Below are positions 1-6,295 of a stretch of DNA of 13,482 bases, in pieces. Origin of the DNA: Desulfuromonadaceae bacterium (GTDB taxonomy: Bacteria; Desulfobacterota; Desulfuromonadia; Desulfuromonadales; Desulfuromonadaceae); contig JAMOOS010000116.1 of the NCBI GenBank assembly GCA_027065245.1, positions 1 to 13,482 on the forward strand. The letters are read 5' to 3'. A program made the position numbers and the translations under genes. The notes under the pieces are model-generated. The model was not told the DNA's origin. It saw only the letters and a program-made list of their open reading frames with translations, and did not search any database. Every line of letters starts with the position of its first letter. Position 1 is the first letter of the stretch.

Positions 1-1005
1 GCTGCGGCACAACTCCTCGCTGCGGCTCCAGTCGGCGGCGGCAACCAGTGGCTGTATCTGCTCCAGTACCCGATCAGCATCACAGCGATGGCGGGTGAGA
101 AACCACAATCGCTCACAGATGAGCAGCGCTGCCACCGCGCCGATAAGCAGAATCGGCCAGACGATAAAACCGCCCTGACGGATTTCGTCGGTCAGACTGC
201 TGCGGTAGGTAAGCTGACGAATGGACGCGCCGTGGCCCATATCCACCGGCACACTGGCACTGCGCCCGGCCAGATAATCTTCTATCTGGTTGCGCATCTG
301 CCGCGGCGGCAGCACCGACAGGGCAAACAGACGGGCGCTGGGCGGCGAGTAGAGGAGAAAACCACATTCGTCTTCGCTGCAGTAGGCGGCGCTGAAATCA
401 CCCAACAGCACCACTTTGGCGTTGATCTCCTCGCCATGACGATCGAGAACTGGCAACGTGGTAATCTGCACCTCGCCGCTGGCCTGCATCTGTTGCAGCA
501 GCAAATCGCGCAGGGTACGCACATCATCCATACCGGGAAAACGCTGCGAGGTGATCAAAGTATGCAACACCGCGCCGCGTTGCGGGTCGAGGGCGTTAAT
601 CTGGCTGGTGCTGATCAAGGTATCCGCCTGTTTGGCACTGACGCGGATAAAGCCGAGCAGCTCCTGCAACTGTCTGGTGCGGCGCTCTTTTTCAGCACGC
701 AGCCGGGCCAGTTCGGCACTCAGCCGTTGGTGGGAATCATTCAGAGTCTTTTTTTGCCGCTGCAGCTCTTTTACCCGCGTGCGCAGCGCGGCTACCCGTG
801 CGCGCAACTGCTTTTCATCCTGTGCCAGCCGCTGCCGCAACTGCCGCGCCTCAAGCTCGGCCTGGCGCTGTTCCTGCCGTGCCTTCTCCACCAGCTGCCG
901 CTGCCGCTCACGTTGCTGCTGCGCACTGTAGCGGGCATCGGTGGCAGCGGCGCCAACAGAGATAAGCAGCAACAGCACGGTGACAACACCCGTCCGCCCC
1001 ATCAT
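1..1005 (-). CDS. TtpC/ExbB-type MotA/TolQ/ExbB proton channel family protein, N-terminal part (cut by window edge)
   Basis: The frame is open from an ATG at 1005 to base 1 with no stop, giving the first 335 residues of a longer protein. A signal peptide (residues 1 to about 22, ending GAAAT) is followed by a Gln/Arg/Glu-rich coiled coil (about 28-118), a periplasmic domain (about 119-275) with two close cysteines (C209, C214), and a membrane helix at about 278-300 (motif GGFIVWPILL) that begins the ExbB-like part. The channel core itself lies beyond the edge. Such N-terminally extended ExbB relatives are known as TtpC in the Vibrio TonB2 systems, where they act with ExbB2, ExbD2 and TonB2 to energise outer-membrane receptors. 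The start codon overlaps the stop of the DUF3450 gene (ATGA), so translation is probably coupled. The family call is good; the exact name TtpC is inference because the diagnostic channel helices are missing. Confidence 0.85.
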   Translation of the reverse strand, partial: MMGRTGVVTVLLLLISVGAAATDARYSAQQQRERQRQLVEKARQEQRQAELEARQLRQRLAQDEKQLRARVAALRTRVKELQRQKKTLNDSHQRLSAELARLRAEKERRTRQLQELLGFIRVSAKQADTLISTSQINALDPQRGAVLHTLITSQRFPGMDDVRTLRDLLLQQMQASGEVQITTLPVLDRHGEEINAKVVLLGDFSAAYCSEDECGFLLYSPPSARLFALSVLPPRQMRNQIEDYLAGRSASVPVDMGHGASIRQLTYRSSLTDEIRQGGFIVWPILLIGAVAALLICERLWFLTRHRCDADRVLEQIQPLVAAADWSRSEELCRS

Positions 1006-1763
1006 TGCGCCACCACCTTACCCAACGGCAGCGTCACCAGAGACACTGGCCGACGTTTCTCCCCCATGGCTATGGCGCGGCTGATGGCGCCATTGTCGGC
1101 AGCATCGAGCGCTTTCCAGCCGTCGGCGGCCAAATCGTAGATATAACTGTGTTGCTTGTCCAGCGTCTGGGCAAACAGCGCCAGACGACCGACACGCAGG
1201 CGATTCATCAGTACCTTGTGCCCGGCAACGGTAACAAAATCGCGCTTCACCTCCACACTGGAACCATACTCAGCTTCGATTCGCAGTGCTTCAAACAAGC
1301 GCCGGAACTTTTCGCTGATAGACAGTGTATCATCAGCTAGGCTGCTCTGCAGTTGCCGCAACCGTGCCGCGCGCTCCTGACGCAAAAACGGCAGATCGGC
1401 GTCCACCTGCTGCTGCAGCAACTGCAACGTGCGGCGCAAAAACGGCTCCATCTGGCTGGTAAGGCGCTGCGCCTCGTCCACAGCGCGCTGTTGTTCAGCG
1501 ATGGCATTACGACGCTGCGCCACCTGCTGTTGCAGTTCACCGCATTCCTGCTCCAAAGTGGCCTGCTGCTGTTCCAACTGCTCCAGCTCAGCCAGCAGAC
1601 GCTGTTTTTTTCCTTCCCATTTATCAGCCTGCCGCTGTGACTGGCGCTGAACAGCCAGCGCCTTGTGCAACGGCTGCTGTACTTCGGCGGCAAACGGTGC
1701 GGCAAATGCACAGTTGACAACAAGGAAAAAACTGACGAGACTCATCAGAACAATACGAACCAC
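1002..1763 (-). CDS. DUF3450 family periplasmic coiled-coil protein of a TonB2-type operon
   Basis: A secreted protein of 253 residues: an N-terminal hydrophobic signal peptide ending near NCAFA, then a long Gln/Glu/Leu-rich coiled coil (about 30-120), then a compact C-terminal domain with the stretches SISEKFRRLFEALRIE, VAGHKVLMNRLRVGRLALF and YDLAADGWKALD, which I recognise as DUF3450. Members of this family usually stand directly upstream of a TtpC/ExbB-type gene in TonB2-like clusters, exactly as here, and the stop overlaps the next start by four bases. The molecular role is not established; a structural partner of the extended ExbB is the usual guess. I chose the GTG at 1763 as start because AGGAG (1774-1770) lies six bases ahead of it. 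The in-frame TTG at 1769 directly abuts that site, and the ATG at 1745 would remove half the signal peptide. Confidence 0.85.
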   Translation of the reverse strand: MVRIVLMSLVSFFLVVNCAFAAPFAAEVQQPLHKALAVQRQSQRQADKWEGKKQRLLAELEQLEQQQATLEQECGELQQQVAQRRNAIAEQQRAVDEAQRLTSQMEPFLRRTLQLLQQQVDADLPFLRQERAARLRQLQSSLADDTLSISEKFRRLFEALRIEAEYGSSVEVKRDFVTVAGHKVLMNRLRVGRLALFAQTLDKQHSYIYDLAADGWKALDAADNGAISRAIAMGEKRRPVSLVTLPLGKVVAQ

Positions 1764-1769
1764 CGGCAA

Positions 1770-1774
1770 CTCCT
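1770..1774 (-). promoter_or_regulatory. Ribosome binding site AGGAG that fixes a GTG start
   Basis: On the minus strand AGGAG is followed by TTGCCG and then GTG. The six-base spacer suits GTG at 1763; the upstream TTG has no spacer at all. This decides the start of the DUF3450 gene. Confidence 0.7.
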
Positions 1775-1874
1775 GTAATTTAATTGTAGCGGGGGATTTC
1801 GGAACAACTGCCCGACACTAACAAACCACGGCACCAGTTTCAACGGGATTCAGCCCGCCGGAAAGCGGCACATC

Positions 1875-2345
1875 ATGCTCACATTGGATATTCCCGGCCA
1901 CGGCACCAGCATCATCCGCCATCTGGTGCTCGATTTCAACGGCACCATCGCCGGTGACGGCCAACTGCTAGACGGTATCGCTCCGCGCCTGCGCGAGCTG
2001 GCACCCCTGCTAAAGATACATGTTCTCACTGCCGATACCCACGGCAGCGCCGCTGCCACCGTACACGGTCTCCCCTGCCATCTGGCGATAATAGCGCCGC
2101 TCGATCAGTGCGCCGCCAAGCTGCACTACATCGACGCATTGGGTTGTGCCAACTGCGTCGCCATGGGCAACGGCTTTAACGATCAATTGATGCTGCAGCA
2201 CGCCGCCGTCGGTATCGCCGTCATCGGCGGCGAGGGCGCAGCCAGCGCCGCCATCACCAGCGCCGACGTAGTGGTCAATTCATGTGTCGACGGCCTTGAT
2301 CTGCTGCTGAAGCCGCTGCGCCTGGGCGCGACATTGCGCCGCTGA
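1875..2345 (+). CDS. Soluble HAD-superfamily protein resembling the P-domain of P-type ATPases (COG4087 type)
   Basis: A cytoplasmic protein of 156 residues with all four HAD motifs in order: motif I DFNGT (nucleophile D20, in the position of the DKTGT Asp of P-type ATPases, with Lys replaced by Asn), motif II with T52 and D54 in VLTADTHG, the motif III lysine K82 in QCAAK, and motif IV GNGFND (N102, D103). There is no cap insertion, nucleotide-binding domain or membrane segment, so it is a free-standing phosphorylation-domain fold. Such proteins are annotated as soluble P-type ATPases and are expected to be Mg-dependent phosphatases; the substrate is unknown. It is divergent from the TonB-type operon across about 110 bases. 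The ATG at 1875 has only a weak ribosome binding site (GGAAAG), so expression may be low. The fold call is firm, the function open. Confidence 0.85.
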   Translation: MLTLDIPGHGTSIIRHLVLDFNGTIAGDGQLLDGIAPRLRELAPLLKIHVLTADTHGSAAATVHGLPCHLAIIAPLDQCAAKLHYIDALGCANCVAMGNGFNDQLMLQHAAVGIAVIGGEGAASAAITSADVVVNSCVDGLDLLLKPLRLGATLRR

Positions 2346-2359
2346 TACCACTTGTGGTA
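2346..2359. repeat. Perfect inverted repeat TACCAC-TT-GTGGTA between two genes
   Basis: Two 6-base arms separated by TT start within the stop codon region of the HAD gene and lie about 31 bases upstream of the -35 box of the lipoprotein promoter. No T-run follows, so it does not look like an intrinsic terminator. A two-base loop is also poor for an RNA hairpin. It is better read as a possible protein-binding site. Confidence 0.45.
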
Positions 2360-2390
2360 CAAGAGCGCGTGGCAGATATGCATTTAATTG

Positions 2391-2418
2391 TTGACAAATC
2401 TGCTCACAATTCTATGCT
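2391..2418 (+). promoter_or_regulatory. Sigma-70-like promoter of the lipoprotein gene
   Basis: A perfect -35 hexamer TTGACA (2391-2396) is followed after 16 bases by TATGCT (2413-2418, four of six matches to the -10 consensus). The preceding bases (ATATGCATTTAATTG) are AT-rich like an UP element. A start near 2425 would give a leader of about 45 bases that includes the ribosome binding site AAAGGAG (2456-2462), seven bases before the ATG at 2470. Confidence 0.7.
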
Positions 2419-2469
2419 GTAACCCGTTTCGTTCCAATCAATCTATTTTATCTACAAAGGAGCAATCCC

Positions 2470-3306
2470 ATGAAGATGATCCATTACGCAGCACTGGTTC
2501 TGCTGGCGCTATCTCTGGCGGCCTGCAACGGCAGCTCAACTCCAGCAGAGGGCAACAAACCAACCCCGGCAAAATCGACATTACAACCGGACAGCAAGGC
2601 GGCAGCAGCCGCCACACCGGCACAGCAGCCACAACTGGCAAAACAGACCTCCGGCACGGTTTTAGAGGCGATTAACACCGCTGGCTATACCTACATCCGG
2701 GTTAAAACGGCTGACAAGGAAATCTGGGTAGCAGCACCGGAATTCAAGGTGGCAGTAAACGATGCGGTTATCATCCCGGAGGGGATGGCCATGACCAACT
2801 ACCACAGCAAAACTCTGAACCGTGATTTTGATGTAGTCTACTTTGTTAACGGCGTTATCACTCCCAACGCCGCCGAGCCGCTGTCAGCTTCCGCCACAGG
2901 TGGCTGTACCGCCAACATGGGCAAAACAGCGGCCAGTGGCGCCGACGCCGCCAGCCACATCAAGGCTACACCCGCTATCAAAATTGACTACAGCGGCCTG
3001 CACAAGCCAGTCGGCGGTTACACGATAGCCGAACTGTTTGCCAACAAGGAGCAGTTGCAGGGCAAAAAGGTAACTCTGCGCGCCAAGGTGGTAAAGTTCA
3101 CCCCCAACATCATGCACACCAACTGGATTCACCTGCGTGACGGCAGCGGCAGCGAGGGCAGCAACGACCTCACCGTTACCAGCAACGCCGAAGTAAACAT
3201 GGCCGACACGGTGCTGGTAAAAGGGGTACTGGAGGTCAATAAGGATTTCGGTTACGGATACAAATATGATTTGATTATCGAAAAGGCGCAGATCACCAAG
3301 GAATAA
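2470..3306 (+). CDS. Two-domain lipoprotein: NrfJ-like domain plus OB-fold-like domain
   Basis: A 278-residue lipoprotein with a signal sequence ending in the lipobox LAAC (lipidated Cys19). A low-complexity Ala/Pro/Lys linker (20-60) leads to a first domain (about 62-129) beginning GTVLEAINTAGYTYIRV and containing EIWVAAP and NYHSKTLNR. I recognise this pattern from small NrfJ-like proteins linked to nitrite reductase or cytochrome maturation gene sets. A second linker (about 130-178) is followed by an OB-fold-like domain (about 181-278) with GKKVTLRAKVVKFTP, TNWIHLRDGSG and VLVKGVLEV. Residue after Cys19 is Asn, not the Asp that would signal inner-membrane retention in E. coli, so outer-membrane placement is likely. 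It has its own promoter, a strong ribosome binding site and a terminator, so it is monocistronic. No cytochrome genes lie nearby, and the function is unknown. Confidence 0.8.
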   Translation: MKMIHYAALVLLALSLAACNGSSTPAEGNKPTPAKSTLQPDSKAAAAATPAQQPQLAKQTSGTVLEAINTAGYTYIRVKTADKEIWVAAPEFKVAVNDAVIIPEGMAMTNYHSKTLNRDFDVVYFVNGVITPNAAEPLSASATGGCTANMGKTAASGADAASHIKATPAIKIDYSGLHKPVGGYTIAELFANKEQLQGKKVTLRAKVVKFTPNIMHTNWIHLRDGSGSEGSNDLTVTSNAEVNMADTVLVKGVLEVNKDFGYGYKYDLIIEKAQITKE

Positions 3307-3328
3307 TTTCAACCGACTGCTGTACACA

Positions 3329-3363
3329 AAAAACGCCTGCGGACCGTTGCCGCAGGCGTTTTT
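3329..3363. terminator. Bidirectional intrinsic terminator between convergent genes
   Basis: Perfect 14-base arms (AAAAACGCCTGCGG at 3329-3342 and its complement at 3350-3363) enclose a 7-base loop. The GC-rich stem is flanked by A-runs on the left and T-runs on the right (plus a second T-run at 3366-3370), so it works on both strands. It lies 23 bases past the lipoprotein stop and 32 bases past the stop of the convergent FlgT-like gene. Confidence 0.92.
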
Positions 3364-3394
3364 CATTTTTACCATACCAGATTGCCAAGATTGC

Positions 3395-4543
3395 CTAACG
3401 CAGCCGCGCCCGCACGCTGTTGCCGTTTACTTCCAGCACTTCCAGCTGCTTGCTGCCCACCGGCAATTCGTTGAGATTTTCCGCCAGACGCATCACGTTG
3501 CAGTTTTTCCAGGCCACTATTAACTCGGCACGACCTCGCAGAAACGATTTCTGCCGGGCGCTGCGCGCACCACTAAGGGCCGCTACCGCCCGCACCAGTT
3601 TCTTGGCATCGCCAAAGCCGGTGTTCTCTACCACCACTGTCACCCGGTGTTCGTTGTAGCAGGAATCCAGCCACACCTTTACCACTTTGTCCGACAGGGC
3701 GTTGGCCAGTTTGGTCGCTGCCATACTCAGGGCTTTCTGGCTGCCGAGGGCAAAACTGTACTGCGGCACACTGGCCTGGGCATTGGCGGAAGCCAGCACC
3801 CGTCCGGTGGCGGTTTCGTGGATATCGGCATTGATGGTGGCACCGTAGGCGTGCAGGCGCTGATTGTAGGGCGAGGCACCGTTATCCTGCACAATGGCGT
3901 TACCGGAAATCAGCAGCTGCGCCTGGTTACTGGCCGCCTCCTGTGCCTGGCCTCTGGCATCGCCAAACGCCCCCTGCAACTGCTGTTGACGCTGCCGCTC
4001 GCCGGACAAAGCATCGAGATCGACAATATCAAATCCTTTGCTTTGCAACACCTGCATCAGGGTCTGGCGCGCGGCGCTGAGATCGACATTGAGTTGCGCC
4101 GATTTGCTACTCAGGCTCTGCTCCTTGATGGAGATGGCCAGAGTCGGATAGTTCATGCGCGGCAATAATCCGGCCAGAGCGGCAACATCGTCGGCCAGAT
4201 CCATCTCCTCCACTTCGGCACGAATGGCGATGGTACATTCGCCGTCGGTATATTTTTCCGACAGAATGGAATAGTTTTTCACATAGCCACGCACCCGGGT
4301 GAGAATTTTATCCTTCACCAGCACATAGTTTTCCACCAGCGTCTCGCTGGACAGCATGGTGCCGAGCACCTGTTCCACGGCGTTGCGCTGGGCATCGTGC
4401 AAAGCCTCCTCACGCGCCTGGGCCCTGGATACGCTAATGGCAGCCATGCCGGTAGCATCGACAGCGGCCCACACCAGCGCCGCCGGAGAAAGCAGGGCCA
4501 CGCACAGTAGCAGGATAGTGAACATATACGTTGTTCGCGTCAT
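3395..4543 (-). CDS. FlgT-like periplasmic protein (flagellar assembly protein T N-terminal domain type)
   Basis: A secreted protein of 382 residues with a signal peptide cleaved near VWA-AVD (residue 26). The next part matches the FlgT N-terminal pattern: AAISVSRAQAREEALHDAQ, NAVEQVLGT, then VRGYVKNYSILSEKY with a following beta-hairpin. The middle (about 135-280) contains ADLLISGNAI-like and HETATGRVLASANA strands typical of the FlgT-middle/TolB-N-type fold, and a C-terminal domain follows (about 295-382). In Vibrio, FlgT forms part of the basal-body H ring. No flagellar genes occur in this window and the same domains are found in non-flagellar envelope proteins, so a flagellar role should not be assumed. 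The ATG at 4543 is preceded by AAGGAG at seven bases. Its promoter is unclear: an intrinsic terminator ends about 20 bases upstream of the start. Confidence 0.7.
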   Translation of the reverse strand: MTRTTYMFTILLLCVALLSPAALVWAAVDATGMAAISVSRAQAREEALHDAQRNAVEQVLGTMLSSETLVENYVLVKDKILTRVRGYVKNYSILSEKYTDGECTIAIRAEVEEMDLADDVAALAGLLPRMNYPTLAISIKEQSLSSKSAQLNVDLSAARQTLMQVLQSKGFDIVDLDALSGERQRQQQLQGAFGDARGQAQEAASNQAQLLISGNAIVQDNGASPYNQRLHAYGATINADIHETATGRVLASANAQASVPQYSFALGSQKALSMAATKLANALSDKVVKVWLDSCYNEHRVTVVVENTGFGDAKKLVRAVAALSGARSARQKSFLRGRAELIVAWKNCNVMRLAENLNELPVGSKQLEVLEVNGNSVRARLR

Positions 4544-4563
4544 GACAAAACTCCTTGTCCCGC

Positions 4564-4600
4564 AAAAAAAGGGAAGCCGCCACCGGCAGCTTCCCCTTTT
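4564..4600 (-). terminator. Intrinsic terminator after the beta-barrel gene
   Basis: Read on the minus strand, AAAAGGGGAAGC and GCTTCCCTTTTTTT form a stem (GGGAAGC paired with GCTTCCC, extended by an inner GCC/GGC pair) followed by seven Ts. It follows the beta-barrel stop (4647) by about 46 bases and sits directly ahead of the ribosome binding site of the FlgT-like gene, where it could also act as an attenuator. Confidence 0.85.
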
Positions 4601-4608
4601 GAGGTCAG

Positions 4609-4614
4609 GTTATA
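4609..4614 (-). promoter_or_regulatory. Possible -10 box (TATAAC) upstream of the terminator/attenuator
   Basis: TATAAC matches the -10 consensus at five of six positions on the minus strand, in the gap between the barrel gene and the hairpin at 4564-4600. No good -35 hexamer is visible at 16-18 bases (the nearest text is GTGTCT). If used, transcripts for the FlgT-like gene would begin just ahead of the hairpin. Confidence 0.25.
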
Positions 4615-4646
4615 CTCCGTGGCGTCACATCAGACACCCGGACAAC

Positions 4647-5606
4647 CTAAAATTTCCAGATGCTGCCGAGATAAACCTGATCAGAGTCAAAGTCCTCCAG
4701 TTCAAGCACCTTTTTATAGCCGATGGTCATCCCGAAAGCGTCGGAGAGATTATAGCTGCCCTCAAAACCAACCTCGTAGTAATCCTCGTCGGTATCGGGA
4801 TCGTTGTCGTAATCGGTAATGTCACTGGTCCAGACCCCGTATACGTTAACTACGCCATTTTCACCATTACGCACACCGGCGTTGACACCAAGCTTGATCA
4901 GATGCTGATCATCATTGTCTAGGTTGGAATCATCTTTGTTATACAGATAGGAAATACCGGTGGTCACGACAAACAGATCTTTGTCGAGAGTGATTGAGGC
5001 ACCGACACCGCCACCGCCCATGTTGATGTCGTCATCATCAGCGTCATCAAAATCAAAGTCGGTGTAGGAATAGTTGAGGTGGCCGGTGAAGGTGGCGCTC
5101 AGAGTCTCGCTCAACTCCAGATTGTACTGGCCGAAACCAACAATACCGATGCGATTGGCGTCAAAGCTGTCAAAATCGAGATAATCGTAAGGCAGCATAA
5201 AACCGAAACTGACGTTGTCGTTATCCCACGCCATACCGACGGTGGCACCGTAGAGATCGCCATCTTCGCCACTGTTGTCAAATTCAACATTTTCCCAATA
5301 CGCTGAAGATCCGAACGTCTGCGCCATATTCAGAGCCTTACGTGCGGCATCACTTTTTTTCTCCGCCCGACTCTTGGCCGCGGGAATAACCAGGTTCTGC
5401 ATAACCAGACGCGATGTTTTACCTGCCGCTGACGTATACGCAGATGCCTCGTCACCAGAACCGACACCACCAACATAGCTGTGATGACCATCGTGGCTGT
5501 GGTGATCATGATCATCGTAATCATCGTAGTCATCCGACGCAAAGGCCGTGGCCGACACCAGTGCCAGCACCAGCAGGCACAACAACAGATACAGTCCTTT
5601 TTTCAT
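4647..5606 (-). CDS. Outer-membrane beta-barrel protein with Asp/His-rich N-terminus
   Basis: A 319-residue protein with a signal peptide cleaved near AFA-SDD (residue 23). The mature N-terminus (25-44) is an acidic and histidine-rich tract (DDYDDYDDHDHHSHDGHH) holding eight Asp and six His, a plausible divalent-metal-binding segment. After a helical stretch (about 60-95, many Ala/Lys/Arg) the rest alternates short amphipathic beta strands with Asp/Asn/Gly-rich turns. It ends in VYLGSIWKF; the terminal Phe with alternating aromatics is the usual signal for insertion by the BAM machinery. The C-terminal part resembles autotransporter-like or porin-like barrels, but I do not recognise a specific family. 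GGAGG lies six bases before the start. It follows the CsgG-like lipoprotein gene by 23 bases and is followed by a terminator, so it looks like the last gene of that three-gene transcript. Confidence 0.8.
   Translation of the reverse strand: MKKGLYLLLCLLVLALVSATAFASDDYDDYDDHDHHSHDGHHSYVGGVGSGDEASAYTSAAGKTSRLVMQNLVIPAAKSRAEKKSDAARKALNMAQTFGSSAYWENVEFDNSGEDGDLYGATVGMAWDNDNVSFGFMLPYDYLDFDSFDANRIGIVGFGQYNLELSETLSATFTGHLNYSYTDFDFDDADDDDINMGGGGVGASITLDKDLFVVTTGISYLYNKDDSNLDNDDQHLIKLGVNAGVRNGENGVVNVYGVWTSDITDYDNDPDTDEDYYEVGFEGSYNLSDAFGMTIGYKKVLELEDFDSDQVYLGSIWKF
5503..5528. repeat. Short tandem repeats encoding the Asp-rich tract
   Basis: Two copies of the hexamer TGATCA (5503-5508, 5509-5514) run into two copies of the 9-mer ATCATCGTA (5511-5519, 5520-5528), followed by a degenerate third 9-mer (GTCATCCGA, 5529-5537). 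The 9-base unit keeps the reading frame and encodes the Asp-Asp-Tyr repeats, so copy-number change would lengthen or shorten the tract without a frameshift. Confidence 0.6.
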
Positions 5607-5629
5607 CCTCTTCCTCCCTGTTTTTCGAT

Positions 5630-6295
5630 TTATTCCAACCTGCGCAACAGACTGGCAGTGGCCTGCTGCAAAGCTTTTTGCGCGGCGCTGGACACGTCGG
5701 TACCAATACCGACGCCGCTGCCGGGCACGTATTCCAGTGTTTCCACATCGACACAGCGAATCTGGATTCCCATACGGGTCTTGAGATTTTTGCGCGCGCT
5801 GAAACCGCGAATTTCGCTCCCGGCTTCGCCGTAGTCGTACACTTCACCGTAGATCACCTTGGTAGCTCCGAGCATCTTGCCCATTTCGATGGCTTTGCTC
5901 TGACTGACCATGCCGTTGGCGCTCATCCACTGGCGATCCATGATATCCTTGATGATATCGCCCTTATCCTCGACAAATTTGAAACGGTGGGTATCGTACA
6001 GGGCATCCACCAGCATGTTGTGAATCCCCATGCCGACATTCTTGGCCAACAACTGTGGATAGCGTTTGGCAGCACGCTCCGACAGCCCCATGGGCAGCAC
6101 CGCCACCACCGTTTTAGGGCCGGTGTATTTTTTTGCCGCCGGGACCGCGGCAGCTTTGGCCGCGCCGCTCGGGGTTGAGAGCGGGTTATCTTCTTCAACA
6201 TAGGTGGTGGCACACGCCGACAACAGCAATACCAACCCAACAACACTCAACAGCGCCAGCAAACGGCGCAACGCGCTATAATTTGGCAATGGCAT
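5630..6295 (-). CDS. CsgG-family outer-membrane lipoprotein
   Basis: A 221-residue protein with a lipoprotein signal ending LLSAC (Cys28) and a short Ala/Pro/Ser linker (to about 58). The remainder fits the CsgG/TolB-N-like pattern: TVVAVLPMG at the start of the domain, then GMGIHNMLVDALYDTHRFKFVED, a helix with EMGKMLGATKVIYGEVYDYGE, a strand-turn RMGIQIRCVDVETLEYVPGSGVG, and a C-terminal helix SAAQKALQQATASLL. In curli systems CsgG is the outer-membrane secretion pore, but many family members are small accessory lipoproteins, and there are no csgA/csgB-like genes here. The ATG at 6295 lies inside the preceding gene (20-base overlap) with no clear ribosome binding site, pointing to translational coupling. 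An in-frame TTG at 6271 would also leave a good lipoprotein signal and cannot be excluded. Confidence 0.78.
   Translation of the reverse strand: MPLPNYSALRRLLALLSVVGLVLLLSACATTYVEEDNPLSTPSGAAKAAAVPAAKKYTGPKTVVAVLPMGLSERAAKRYPQLLAKNVGMGIHNMLVDALYDTHRFKFVEDKGDIIKDIMDRQWMSANGMVSQSKAIEMGKMLGATKVIYGEVYDYGEAGSEIRGFSARKNLKTRMGIQIRCVDVETLEYVPGSGVGIGTDVSSAAQKALQQATASLLRRLE

Noticed and set aside
88..1140. A 350-codon plus-strand open frame
   Set aside because: It lies antisense to the TtpC-like and DUF3450 genes, whose translations have signal peptides, coiled coils and family motifs. The plus-strand product is a low-complexity Gln/Leu/Arg sequence without domains.
1783..1788. TACAAT as a -10 box for the DUF3450 gene
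   Set aside because: It would start transcription only a couple of bases before the ribosome binding site, and no -35 hexamer is found at a proper distance; not strong enough to list.
3647..4168. A 173-codon plus-strand open frame
   Set aside because: It is antisense to the FlgT-like gene, with no ribosome binding site and no recognisable domain.
5414..6178. A 254-codon plus-strand open frame
   Set aside because: It crosses two clear minus-strand genes (barrel and CsgG-like lipoprotein); its His-rich start is only the complement of the Asp/His repeat.
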